A model generated the notes under the pieces. It had not been told where the DNA came from. It made no database searches and saw only the letters and a list, made by a program, of their open reading frames with translations. Source: Malaya genurostris (Eukaryota > Arthropoda > Insecta > Diptera > Culicidae). Taken from it: 64,000 bases of DNA. The stretch spans positions 126,978,405 to 127,042,404 of the forward strand of contig NC_080572.1 of NCBI RefSeq assembly GCF_030247185.1. Reading direction: 5' to 3'. This document shows positions 35,363 through 44,535 of this stretch, one piece after another. Position numbers and translations under genes: made by a program. Position 1 is the stretch's first letter. Every line of letters starts with the position of its first letter.

Positions 35363-36667
35363 ATGGAGACTTCCCTTGTCAGTAAAAAGTCCCGCATAAA
35401 GAGCTATCCTGATGGGCTCGCACTACCGGCCGGACCTTACGCGGTCTATTTCCGGACCAAATCAAAGGAAAAAAAACTGAATATTTTAAAAATATCGCGG
35501 GACCTGAATTCGCGATATAATACCATAAAAAGTATAGATAGAATACGGCCAGACAAGCTCAGGGTCCTGTTTACCAGCTCAAAACAGGCTAATGAGCTTG
35601 TTCAAAAGGATCCTTTTACGCTGGAGTACCGCGTCTACGTGCCAGCTCGTGAAGTCGAAATCGACGGTGTGGTCACCGATTCGAGTTTGACTTGCGAGGA
35701 TATTCTTAAGTACGGGGCGGGTTGTTTTAAAGACCCCTCACTTAAGAATGTCAAGATACTGGATTGCAAGCGATTGCATTCAGTATCGATCGCCGGGGAT
35801 GGAACAAAGTCTTATCCCCAATCAGACTCTTATCGTGTGACCTTCGCCGGCACTGCTTTGCCCAACTACATCCTCTTGGACCGGGTTCGTTTGCCTGTTC
35901 GTTTATTTGTACCCCGGATAATGAATTGTACCAATTGCAAACAACTGGGGCATACAGCTACTCATTGCAGCAATAAGCCACGTTGTGCTAACTGTGGGGA
36001 AGCTCATGCGGACGGCTCTTGCGGTAAGGATGCTGAAAAGTGTCTCTACTGTAAGGAGGGTCCGCATGACCTCTCTGACTGTCCCGCTTACAAACTGCGA
36101 GGAGATCGGACGAAGCGTTCCCTGAAGAAACACTCCAAGCGTTCCTTTGCCGAGATGGTTAAGAGTGCCACCCCTCCTAAACAGGCAACGAATCCATATG
36201 CCTGCTTGTCAACTGACGAGAGCGATTCTGACGACCCTTTGGAAGGTCCATCTTCAGCGGTCCCTCATAGCTGTAGGAAAAGAATGAATAAATCTTCTCA
36301 TAAGCTACCTAGTAAGGGTTCGAAGGTGTCTTCCGAAGGGCTTCGAAAAGTTACAGCTAACGGGAATCGGGAAAAATCACCGAAGCAAATAGCTCCTGGT
36401 CTCGGAAAACTCAATTCCGAGATGGAATTCCCACCGCTTCCAGGGACTAAAAAATCCCCAAGCGTCCCTGAAAATTCACCAGAGAACCAACTAGGTGCTG
36501 GACTTATAAAGTTCTCTGATGTTGTGGACTGGATTTTTACAACTTTCAATATTTCAGACCCTCTTAGAAGCATTTTAATTGCTTTCATGCCAACAGTAAA
36601 AACATATTTGAAGCAGTTGACTGCAAATTGGCCCCTTCTTTCAGCGATTGTATCTTTCGATGGCTAA
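35363..36667 (+). CDS. ORF1 of the I-like element (gag-like)
   Basis: 434 residues, intact. ORF1 proteins of I-type elements bind the element RNA and act as chaperones in the ribonucleoprotein. The N-terminal half has a conserved domain (GPYAVYFRTKSKEKKLNILK, about residues 25-45). Residues about 193-245 hold three zinc knuckles: C-x2-C-x4-H-x4-C in CTNCKQLGHTATHC, CANCGEAHADGSC, and CLYCKEGPHDLSDC. The C-terminal part is Lys/Ser-rich and probably disordered. The start is the first ATG after the untranslated region; a nearby ATG at 35355 is in another frame. The stop TAA (36665-36667) overlaps the ORF2 start in ATGGCTAA, suggesting that ORF2 is translated by stop-and-restart. Confidence 0.95.
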   Translation: METSLVSKKSRIKSYPDGLALPAGPYAVYFRTKSKEKKLNILKISRDLNSRYNTIKSIDRIRPDKLRVLFTSSKQANELVQKDPFTLEYRVYVPAREVEIDGVVTDSSLTCEDILKYGAGCFKDPSLKNVKILDCKRLHSVSIAGDGTKSYPQSDSYRVTFAGTALPNYILLDRVRLPVRLFVPRIMNCTNCKQLGHTATHCSNKPRCANCGEAHADGSCGKDAEKCLYCKEGPHDLSDCPAYKLRGDRTKRSLKKHSKRSFAEMVKSATPPKQATNPYACLSTDESDSDDPLEGPSSAVPHSCRKRMNKSSHKLPSKGSKVSSEGLRKVTANGNREKSPKQIAPGLGKLNSEMEFPPLPGTKKSPSVPENSPENQLGAGLIKFSDVVDWIFTTFNISDPLRSILIAFMPTVKTYLKQLTANWPLLSAIVSFDG

Positions 36668-39600
36668 ATCATCCACCGAGGTCACGGATCTAATCACTGT
36701 TTTACAGTGGAATTGCAGAAGTATTATCCCAAAAATAGATTCATTTAAATTTCTAGTAAACAATCTGAAATGTGACGCATTTGCATTGTGCGAAACTTGG
36801 CTAACTTCTGAAATACCCTTAAACTTTCACGATTTTAACATTATTCGTCTGGATCGAGATAATCCCTATGGAGGAGTACTTTTGGGGATCAAAAAGTGCT
36901 ATTCTTTCTATCGCATTAACCTCCTCTCGATACCAGGTATTGAAGTTGTCGCATGTCATGTTACAATCAAAGGTAAGGACCTTTGCATTGCTTCCATCTA
37001 CATTCCCCCAAGAGCCTCGGTTGGGCATCGGTGGCTCAGTGATATCGTAGAGCTCCTTCCTGCACCGACGTTGGTTTTAGGAGACTTTAACTCACACGGT
37101 ACGGGATGGGGCTGTCTTCACGACGATAACAGATCAGCTATGATCCATGATATTTGCGACAACTTCAATATGACAATCTTGAATACGGGAGAAATGACAC
37201 GGATTCCTGCACCACCAGCAAGACCAAGTGCGCTGGATTTATCCCTTTGCTCGACATCGCTACGGTTGGATTGCACGTGGGAGGTAATTCCTGATCCCCA
37301 CGGTAGCGATCATCTACCGATCGTAATATCAATCACCAGCGGCTCAAAACCATCGAAGACAATCAATGTTTCGTATGACCTCACACGAAATATTGATTGG
37401 AATAGCTATGCGACCTCGATATCTGAGAAACTTGAAAGAACTCAACAACTTCCTCCGGAGGAAGAGTACACGTTTTTGGCTGGCTTGATTCTCGACACCG
37501 CGACTCAAGCTCAGACGAAACGTGTACCCGGCGCGAAAACTAACATCCGTCCTCCCAACCCGTGGTGGGACAAAGAGTGCACAAATTTAAACGCGGGGAG
37601 AGCCTCCGCGTACAAAATATTCAGAAAAAATGGAACACCTGATAATTACCGGAATTACGCGGCGTTAGACGTTAAAATTAAAAACTTGATTAGAGCTAAG
37701 AAACGCGGTTACTGGCGTCGGTTTATAGACGGCTTAACGAAAGAAACATCTATGAGTACTCTTTGGAACACAGCCCGACGAATGCGCAATCATAACACCA
37801 CGAATGAAAGCGAGGAATATTCCAACCGCTGGATATTCGATTTCGCTAAAAAAGTATGCCCAGACTCTGTTCCGGAACAGAAGATCACCCGCGCCGCGAC
37901 ACCAAATACAAACGAAACACCGTTTTCGATGGTAGAGCTCTCACTTGCACTCTTGTCATGTAACAATAAAGCCCCGGGATTAGACAGAATAAAATTCAAC
38001 TTGTTGAAAAATCTGCCAGACCCCGCCAAAAGGCGCTTGTTGAGTTTATTCAATAAGTTCCTTGAGGACAACATTGTTCCACATGACTGGAGACAAGTGA
38101 AAGTGATCGCCATTCAAAAACCAGGAAAATCAGCCTCCGATCACAATTCGTATCGGCCGATTGCTATGCTTTCCTGTATCCGGAAATTGTTCGAAAAAAT
38201 GATTCTTTTCCGTCTAGACAATTGGGTCGAAACTAATGGCTTACTTTCAGATACACAATTTGGTTTCCGCAGGGGTAAAGGAACGAACGATTGTCTTGCG
38301 TTGCTCTCAACAGAAATTCAAATGGCATTTGCTCGTAAAGAACAAATGGCGTCAGTTTTCCTTGACATTAAGGGGGCTTTTGACTCAGTTTCTATAAATA
38401 TCCTATCTGAGAAGCTGCATCAGCATGGTCTTTCGCCAGTTTTGAACAACTTTTTACATAATCTATTGTCTGAGAAACACATGTATTTCGCGCATGGTGA
38501 TTTGTCGACAATACGATTCAGTTACATGGGTCTTCCTCAGGGCTCATGCTTAAGCCCCCTTCTATACAATTTTTACGTAAACGACATCGATAAATGTATC
38601 AACACATCTTGCACGCTAAGACAACTTGCCGACGACAGCGTTGTGTCTATTATAGGACCCAAAGCTGGCAATCTGCAAGGGCCGTTACAAGATACTCTTG
38701 TCAACTTATCCACATGGGCTCTTCAAATGGGTATCGAATTCTCTACGGAGAAAACTGAGCTGGTTGTATTTTCGAGAAAGCGAGAACCAGCACAATTACA
38801 GCTTCAACTAGGGGGTGAAACCATAGCTCAGGTCTTCACATTTAAATATCTCGGGGTCTGGTTCGACTCCAAAGGCACCTGGGGATGTCACATTAGGTAT
38901 CTGAAAAGAAAATGCCAACAAAGAATCAACTTTCTTCGTACAATAACCGGGTCGTGGTGGGGTGCCCATCCAGGAGACCTGATCAGGCTGTACCAAACAA
39001 CGATATTGTCCGTGATGGAATACGGATGCTTTGGCTTCCGATCCGCGGCGAACACTCATTTCATCATGCTGGAAAGAATTCAGTATCGTTGTTTGCGTAT
39101 TGCCTTGGGTTGCATGCAATCGACTCATACGATGAGCCTCGAAGTGCTGGCGGGTGTTCTCCCATTGAAAAACCGGTTCTGGGATCTCTCATATCGTTTG
39201 CTCATTCGATGCGACATTTTGAATCCTCTGGTGATTGAAAATTTCGAAAGGTTAGTTGAGCTTAATTCTCAAACCCGTTTTATGTCCTTGTATTTTGATT
39301 ACATGGCTCAGAATATTAATCCTTCTTTGTTTGTTTCCAACCGTGCTCATTTCTTGGATACTTCTGATTCTACTGTGTTTTTCGACACATCCATGAGAGA
39401 AGAAATTCGTGGAATTCCGGCTCACGTGCGCCCTCAAGTGGCCCCAAATATTTTTTATAATAAATTTAGAACAGTCAACTGTGAAAAGGTGTTTTACACT
39501 GACGGATCAAACATCAACGAGTCCACAGGCTTCGGCATCTTCAATCAAAACATCACCGCTTCTTACAAACTCAGTGATCCGGCTTCAGTTTACGTCGCAG

Positions 39601-39758
39601 AATTAGCAGCTATTCAGTACACCCTCGAGATCATTGAAACGTTGCCCAAAGACCATTACTTCATTGTCACGGACAGTCTAAGCTCAATAGAAGCTCTCCG
39701 AGCAATGAAGCCAGGAAAGTATCCCCCTTATTTCCTGGGAAAATACGGGAACATTTGA
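36660..39758 (+). CDS. ORF2 of the I-like element: endonuclease-reverse transcriptase-RNase H (first part)
   Basis: This enzyme nicks the target, primes reverse transcription of the element RNA there and removes RNA. The ATG at 36660 overlaps the ORF1 stop and is preferred to an upstream non-ATG extension. Domains: apurinic-type endonuclease at residues about 10-225 (QWNCRS, CETWLT with the catalytic Glu, LGDFNSHGTGWGC, GSDHLPIVIS); reverse transcriptase about 440-740 (NKAPGLDRIKF, SYRPIAMLSC, SVFLDIKGAFDSVS, GLPQGSCLSPLLYN, and LADDSVVS, where Leu replaces the usual Tyr/Phe before the ADD); and the start of RNase H about 940 onward (FYTDGSNINESTGFG, VYVAELAAIQYTLE, IVTDSLSSIEAL). The frame closes at TGA 39756-39758, inside RNase H, because of a frame change at the GGGAAAAT tract 39737-39744. 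Confidence 0.95.
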   Translation: MAKSSTEVTDLITVLQWNCRSIIPKIDSFKFLVNNLKCDAFALCETWLTSEIPLNFHDFNIIRLDRDNPYGGVLLGIKKCYSFYRINLLSIPGIEVVACHVTIKGKDLCIASIYIPPRASVGHRWLSDIVELLPAPTLVLGDFNSHGTGWGCLHDDNRSAMIHDICDNFNMTILNTGEMTRIPAPPARPSALDLSLCSTSLRLDCTWEVIPDPHGSDHLPIVISITSGSKPSKTINVSYDLTRNIDWNSYATSISEKLERTQQLPPEEEYTFLAGLILDTATQAQTKRVPGAKTNIRPPNPWWDKECTNLNAGRASAYKIFRKNGTPDNYRNYAALDVKIKNLIRAKKRGYWRRFIDGLTKETSMSTLWNTARRMRNHNTTNESEEYSNRWIFDFAKKVCPDSVPEQKITRAATPNTNETPFSMVELSLALLSCNNKAPGLDRIKFNLLKNLPDPAKRRLLSLFNKFLEDNIVPHDWRQVKVIAIQKPGKSASDHNSYRPIAMLSCIRKLFEKMILFRLDNWVETNGLLSDTQFGFRRGKGTNDCLALLSTEIQMAFARKEQMASVFLDIKGAFDSVSINILSEKLHQHGLSPVLNNFLHNLLSEKHMYFAHGDLSTIRFSYMGLPQGSCLSPLLYNFYVNDIDKCINTSCTLRQLADDSVVSIIGPKAGNLQGPLQDTLVNLSTWALQMGIEFSTEKTELVVFSRKREPAQLQLQLGGETIAQVFTFKYLGVWFDSKGTWGCHIRYLKRKCQQRINFLRTITGSWWGAHPGDLIRLYQTTILSVMEYGCFGFRSAANTHFIMLERIQYRCLRIALGCMQSTHTMSLEVLAGVLPLKNRFWDLSYRLLIRCDILNPLVIENFERLVELNSQTRFMSLYFDYMAQNINPSLFVSNRAHFLDTSDSTVFFDTSMREEIRGIPAHVRPQVAPNIFYNKFRTVNCEKVFYTDGSNINESTGFGIFNQNITASYKLSDPASVYVAELAAIQYTLEIIETLPKDHYFIVTDSLSSIEALRAMKPGKYPPYFLGKYGNI

Positions 39759-40339
39759 GTACTTTATCTGAACGGTCTTATTTAATATCGTTAGTCTGGG
39801 TCCCTTCGCATTGTTCCATTCCGGGCAATGAAAAGGCAGACTCATTGGCTAAAGTGGGCGCATTAGAAGGTGATATTTATGAAAGACCAATCTGCTTCAA
39901 TGAATTTTTCAGTATCTCTCGTCAGAAAACTCTCGAAAGTTGGCAAACTTCATGGAGCAATGACGAACTGGGACGATGGCTACACTCCATTATCCCTAAG
40001 GTATCGACGAAACCTTGGTTCAAGGGGATGAACGTGAGTCGTGATTTCATTCGCGTTATGTCACGACTCATGTCAAATCACTATACATTCAACGCACATC
40101 TCCGGCGTATCGGGATCGTGGAGAACGGGCTCTGCACCTGTGGCGACGGTTATCAGGACATCGAGCATGTCGTGTGGTCGTGCGTAGAGTATCGCGACGC
40201 CAGGTCGAAGCTACTGGAATCCCTCAGGGCCCGAGGTAGACCGCCTGAGGTTCCGGTTCGGGATGTGTTGGCGAGTCGGGATAGTTCATATATGCTTCTC
40301 ATATACCAGTTTCTCAAACACATTAATATACAAGTGTAA
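39743..40339 (+). CDS. ORF2 of the I-like element, last part (-1 frame)
   Basis: The continuation of RNase H and the C-terminal region, one frame back from the main ORF2. It contains SLVWVPSHCSIPGNEKADSL (the last RNase H Asp), the tail segments FIRVMSRLMSNHYTFNAHL and the Cys-His phrase LCTCGDGYQDIEHVVWSC, and ends at a stop after HINIQV. Its homologue at 27385-28332 reads straight through the equivalent point. The simplest explanation is loss of one A in this copy, leaving RNase H inactive. A -1 ribosomal slip on G-GGA-AAA would also join the two frames exactly. Confidence 0.9.
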   Translation: MREHLSTLSERSYLISLVWVPSHCSIPGNEKADSLAKVGALEGDIYERPICFNEFFSISRQKTLESWQTSWSNDELGRWLHSIIPKVSTKPWFKGMNVSRDFIRVMSRLMSNHYTFNAHLRRIGIVENGLCTCGDGYQDIEHVVWSCVEYRDARSKLLESLRARGRPPEVPVRDVLASRDSSYMLLIYQFLKHINIQV

Positions 40340-41000
40340 TCTGTTACATCTGGCTTAGAAAGTTCCTCCTATTTATCGACGTTGTTTCAACTGTGGCTAA
40401 GAATTATTTCTCAACTGCAGGTTCGACACTAACTTCCGCCGATTATCCCGATTCCTCATCTGTCCACCATCTTCATCGGAACTAACAAGATCTTTTTGCT
40501 GTCACTAACCTTCGCTTCCCCCCTCCCCGTCTCTTCACCATCTCGATGTCAACTAATTAGATCTCTGTCATTTTAGTCATTTCATTCCCATATCCCCTTT
40601 TTACTCCGTTTTCCGCAATATTTACTTCGCTATATTTTTTTTTTTTCATTTTCTTCTGTAACAACACCATCATCGCCCACGGAAACTTATCAACAGCATG
40701 CGGGCCACCCGCCGGGTATTCGTAACCTGGGGGTGTTTCCCGCGGACCGAAGAATGCGGCCAACATGAATATTCACCAACGCCATATGGAAGACTCTCAT
40801 GAAATATTCAATTCACCGGCCGATCACCACATGAAGGCTGGATCTGCCAAAGTCAACCACTGCGACCCAAATATGACATTACTTAATGATACAACCCTAG
40901 TTTTAAGTTAGTCGTAAATTTTAAATTAGTAAAAGCCCTTGGCATCTTAGAGCTTAAGCAGTGTGCCTTAAACATTATATTCTTGAATAAAAAAAAAAAA
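40340..41000 (+). other. 3' untranslated region of the I-like element
   Basis: Shares blocks with the fragments at 13045, 29337 and 32930: CAGGTTCGACACTAAC, CATCTTCATCGGAACTAACA and GTCTCTTCACCATCTCGATG, then GCGGGCCACCCGCCGGG and CTTAAGCAGTGTGCCT. It ends in AATAAA-type text merging into the A tail. Confidence 0.85.
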
Positions 41001-41012
41001 GAATGATTTGTC

Positions 41013-41640
41013 ACTGGTCTAAACATCGGCTTCCTTTGCGGCGATGACCGTCTTATTCGAGCCAAAAATTTTTCGCTGGCGTGTCTTTTTCTAATCCGCA
41101 AAGCACAAGCAATCGATGGGGCTAGGTAATTGTGAACAAGGTGGATGATGAAACAGATCGCAGCCCAATTCATTTATTTTTTTCATTGTTTGACTTATGG
41201 CACGGTGCTTTGTCTTGGTTAACGGTGAATCACTTTTGATGGTACTTTCCTGTTGCTAAGATAGTTCCAGCTACCTGTTACGTTTTCAGATGGCTTTCTC
41301 ACTCTGAATGCTGGTATGACTCCGGATAAAAATAGTGGATCCATGTTTCGCCCACTGTTCCATACTAACGCATTCCATTTTATTGCGGCAGACTTTGGTT
41401 GATTATGAGCGGCCGTGTTCGAGATCCGTTTGGTGACGATTTTTTTATGCTCAGATTTTCGTACAAGATCGTAAAAGAACTTCCAGCTCATTTGCTAACG
41501 ATCTTAGCATATCTAATCTCACGAACTTTGATTTTGCGTTCATACATCACGATTATCAAAACTTGCTTATTTTTTTCCGGTTGACTGCTTCATTTAGCCA
41601 CGTTCAAAGTAAGAATACCACAAACCTTCATTTTTAATGG
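41013..41640 (-). pseudogene. Decayed mariner remnant, part 2
   Basis: Minus-strand text with worn mariner-like order. The clearest open frame (41219-41491) has no intact catalytic motif. The link to mariner rests on the neighbouring FYKDGI phrase across the I-like insertion and on the general resemblance of this strand to a mariner transposase. Other transposases are possible. Confidence 0.35.
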
Positions 41641-42744
41641 ATCCTAGTGGGGAAAACACTTCTCAAGCTATAGCTGGGCTTGCGCGTTTTTTCCCTTTAA
41701 AAAGCAATGTTTTAGCAACACACGGAATTCGTTATTTCCATTTTTCATAAATGAATTAGTAACGTCACTTATATGCCGATAGATTCAGTGTTCGTGGTGC
41801 TATTGATGTTAGATGTTCTTTGAAGGTTGGTACTTTGAATTGAAAACAAATATTGGCAGCGATTTTGAAACCAGGTTAAACGTTAGATGCGAAATTTCGT
41901 TTTAAAACTTAGTACCGAAAACTCTTCAAACTTCTAATTTACGCGTTTCATGAAAAGTTTTATAGAATCAATATTTTATTTAAAATACGACTGCGCTTTT
42001 TAGGGATAAATATCATTTCCATTAGAATAGAGAAATACTTCGAAATAGTTGGTCGTTCTCCGCAGTATGAAAAATTACCCACCTGGGTTTAACATGTTTC
42101 ACCGGCCCTGACCGTTATAGCACATTAAAGGGAAGTCACATCATGTTACTTTCACTAGCAACAGTGGTGCTAGATATAATAAGGAATGAGCCATTGTTCA
42201 GACCTTGTGTCGGTTTTTCTTTAATAACTTTTTCTACAAATGTCGGATTGTTTTGCGGTCTTCTAAAGTTTTCTTCCTCGTTAAATTTCCTACGAAAATA
42301 TCATATGCGCTGAATTTTAGAGTACATAGGTTGATCTCCAGCCGATTTTTTTTGTTAAAAGTGAATTTCTCCATACTAAGTCCGATACAAAGTTTAAACC
42401 GTGGCCGCGAAAATATAGTTTCTCCGATCGGGCTATAATTTTGCATGAAACTTAAGGGACCCAAAAGGAAAACGAAAAGATTGGTGGAGCGAGAAAATAA
42501 ACAACATTTTCATCTTTTTCCCATACAACCTTGTCCCACCCTAGTGAACACATACCTGTCTCTTGGTCTAAAGTTTGTTGCATGTATAAACAAAATAAAT
42601 GGAAATATATTTTATCTGTTCATCACGCTGCAAGACGGTGGGACTTACGATAGGTTATACATACATACACACATCACCTTACTTCGTCGTTAAATAAAAC
42701 AGCCTGTAACACAGTTTCATCAAATATCATACATGTAATTTCCT

Positions 42745-42881
<137 letters not shown>

Positions 42882-43194
42882 CATATATTTGAGATATATG
42901 AAATGGTCATTTATCATTTACCTATTTATTAATCCATTTCGTCAAGTCGCACTATTACTACATGTAATATGAGTTTATTCAGATAAACTAATAAAACTTA
43001 TCGATTCGATACTTGTACGCATTATCTAATCAGTCTAGTAATTTTATTTTATCTCTCGTTCCTTGTCAAAATATTCCGAGAACTGATAGCTATAACTTAT
43101 TAACATTTCATGTTGGCACTGTTTAACTTCCTAACTCTAAGAATTACGTTGGAAAAAGAAGTCTGAATGTTGATGTGCATTTTATCATGTTCGG

Positions 43195-43377
43195 TCAATT
43201 TAAAATTATTGCAAAAAACAAATTCATAACCTCATGCAAAAATGGTTTCACGTTATTAAAGTTTTTCGAATTGTTTGCGTTTACATGACCAAATGTAGAC
43301 GAATCGAAATCCATGTTGATAGTATCCACTGACTTGTCTTTATTGAAAAGGTTTTTTATCAACATTATTGTTATCAT
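43195..43377 (-). CDS. Possible frame-shifted continuation of the 43340 gene
   Basis: It overlaps the end of the 209-codon frame in the +1 frame. It reads on as KNLFNKDKSVDTINMDFDSS...NVKPFLHEVMNLFF to a stop at 43195. The overlap is an A6 run (GATAAAAAACC), where one extra base would switch frames. It could be coding lost by a one-base insertion, an alternative 3' end, or simply untranslated region. Confidence 0.25.
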   Translation of the reverse strand: MITIMLIKNLFNKDKSVDTINMDFDSSTFGHVNANNSKNFNNVKPFLHEVMNLFFAIILN

Positions 43378-43969
43378 CGTGAGAAAAAGTCGGTGGCTTC
43401 AGATCAATATGTGGTGAAGTTACAGTAAAAGGATTATCACCGTATGCGTTTCTTCTTACCATCCAGTCTGGATTTGCTGTACAGCATTCATCATTCGAAG
43501 GAGTTCTCTGTCGCTCAAATCCGACCTGAGTTTCTTCTTCCAGACCCAGGGTACTTCTAATCCGTCGGTTGATTGCCTCCGCAGTTAATGTGTAGTTAAT
43601 TGGATTGATAGTGCTTCTAGCATAGCTTTCGAATGAATCCAAAGGCTTTATCAGTGATTCATCCAGGAATGGATTTCGTATTTTCTTTTCAACATTAGAA
43701 TATGCTTCATCGTAGTAATGCTGCATTGTAAGCTTTTGACGTTTACGGTAGCTATCCAAATCATCTTGGTGATAATAAGAACTACTTTCTAGAAAATTCC
43801 TCGAGCGTTTGCGGCACACCTGTTCCGTTTTGAAATCTAATGAATGATTTTCCAAAACAGATGACGATTGCTGACGAAGATCTAATGTTTCCGGTTCCTC
43901 ATTATCTACATTCGGAGTATGAATTTCAGTCATATCAAGATCGTTTTCGTCGGGACTGTAATATGACAT
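43340..43969 (-). CDS. Candidate host protein gene, unrecognised (209 aa)
   Basis: This is the best non-transposon gene candidate. ATG at 43967-43969, 209 residues, stop TAA at 43340-43342. The N-terminus is acidic (YYSPDENDLDMTEIHTPNVD). A basic stretch CRKRSRNFLE and later RKRQKL could be nuclear localisation signals. The middle has KKIRNPFLDESLIKPLDSFE and NRRIRSTLGLEEE; the C-terminus has Pro/Asp/Asn-rich text. There is no signal peptide, membrane segment or cysteine motif. Codon use is balanced and the frame is clean, unlike the transposon relics around it. It may be a single-exon gene or the last exon of a larger one. A second frame (43195-43377) continues protein-like text after the stop. 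I cannot assign a function. Confidence 0.5.
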   Translation of the reverse strand: MSYYSPDENDLDMTEIHTPNVDNEEPETLDLRQQSSSVLENHSLDFKTEQVCRKRSRNFLESSSYYHQDDLDSYRKRQKLTMQHYYDEAYSNVEKKIRNPFLDESLIKPLDSFESYARSTINPINYTLTAEAINRRIRSTLGLEEETQVGFERQRTPSNDECCTANPDWMVRRNAYGDNPFTVTSPHIDLKPPTFSHDDNNNVDKKPFQ

Positions 43970-44344
43970 TATATATATAAATATGTTAAAAAGAGCCCCT
44001 ATACGTGTAACATTTCATGCAACATGCATATCATGCTATATTGTTAAAAGGAGAGCTAAAAATGGTTTTATTGGAATTTATTCCATTTGACACTATCTTT
44101 TAAATGGAATGGAAAACACTGACGTAGATATGACAAGTTGAAAACAAGTAAATTATGAAACGTATTTGATTTTCTTTTCTAATTTTTAACAATTTCCAAA
44201 TAAGGAGATTTGTAATATTTTCAAATTTATACCCCTATTTTTACAATAGTTATAATTCGGAGCGTCGATAGGTGCTTGAAAAAAACGTATATGTTAACAA
44301 TACAGTAATATTTTATCGCTTACAAAGCAGAACAGCCATCCTCC
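43970..44344. other. Upstream flank of the candidate host gene
   Basis: AT-rich. A (TA) run lies directly upstream of the ATG (43970-43985). No clear TATA/initiator pair. Confidence 0.3.
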
Positions 44345-44535
44345 TATCTTCCACTGATCAGAATACATACCATACTTATGAAGAATCATTTCCGTAGCAC
44401 TATCTCTTCGACAATCTGAAAAAAATCTTATGAATAATTACAGTTTTAGTTATTGATATTTGGCTAAGCAAACAAATGATTATATACGAATTTTAATTCT
44501 CAAAACATCAAATATTAATTTTTGGCTTTCTTTAT
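44345..44535 (+). repeat. 191-bp direct repeat, left copy
   Basis: Starts TATCTTCCACTGATCAGAAT and ends TTTTTGGCTTTCTTTAT. By eye it is identical, with no indel, to 47200-47390. It flanks the LOA-type element. Confidence 0.96.

Larger units (their letters stand above)
34853..41000 (+). mobile_element. Full-length I-like non-LTR retrotransposon
   Basis: 6.15 kb, flanked by perfect 12-bp direct repeats GAATGATTTGTC (34841-34852 and 41001-41012). Layout: a 5' untranslated region of 510 bp with an internal promoter motif, ORF1 (nucleic-acid-binding, three zinc knuckles), ORF2 (endonuclease, reverse transcriptase, RNase H), a 660-bp 3' untranslated region, and a TTGAATAAAAAAAAAAAA tail. Having RNase H places it in the I group (I, Loner or similar). 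Only one frame break is seen, so it is a young copy and the best-preserved element in the window. Confidence 0.95.
32294..42110. mobile_element. hAT-type DNA element (ends only), with nested insertions
   Basis: The terminal inverted repeat is CAGGGCCGGTGAAA (32294-32307) with complement TTTCACCGGCCCTG (42097-42110). The flanking 8-bp duplication is ATCGTTAT / ACCGTTAT (32286-32293 and 42111-42118; 7 of 8 match), the hAT hallmark. Subterminal GGTGGGTA words repeat on both sides. I see no hAT transposase. The interior contains a small foldback, an I-like fragment, a TCTCGGC-rich MITE, a decayed mariner and the full-length I-like element, so this may have been a short non-autonomous hAT. Confidence 0.85.
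28961..42544. mobile_element. Foldback DNA element expanded by nested insertions
   Basis: The ends are CTAGGGTGGGACA and its complement TGTCCCACCCTAG, flanked by the identical hexamer TGAACA (28955-28960 and 42545-42550). Left-arm pieces lie at 28961-29268, 30880-30976 and 31906-32030. Right-arm pieces lie at 32175-32293 and 42119-42544. Read in order and inverted, they match piece by piece at roughly 85 percent, so the original element was a near-complete palindrome of about 1.2 kb with no evident gene. Everything else in the interval is a later insertion. The superfamily is unassigned; a 6-bp duplication is unusual. Confidence 0.85.
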
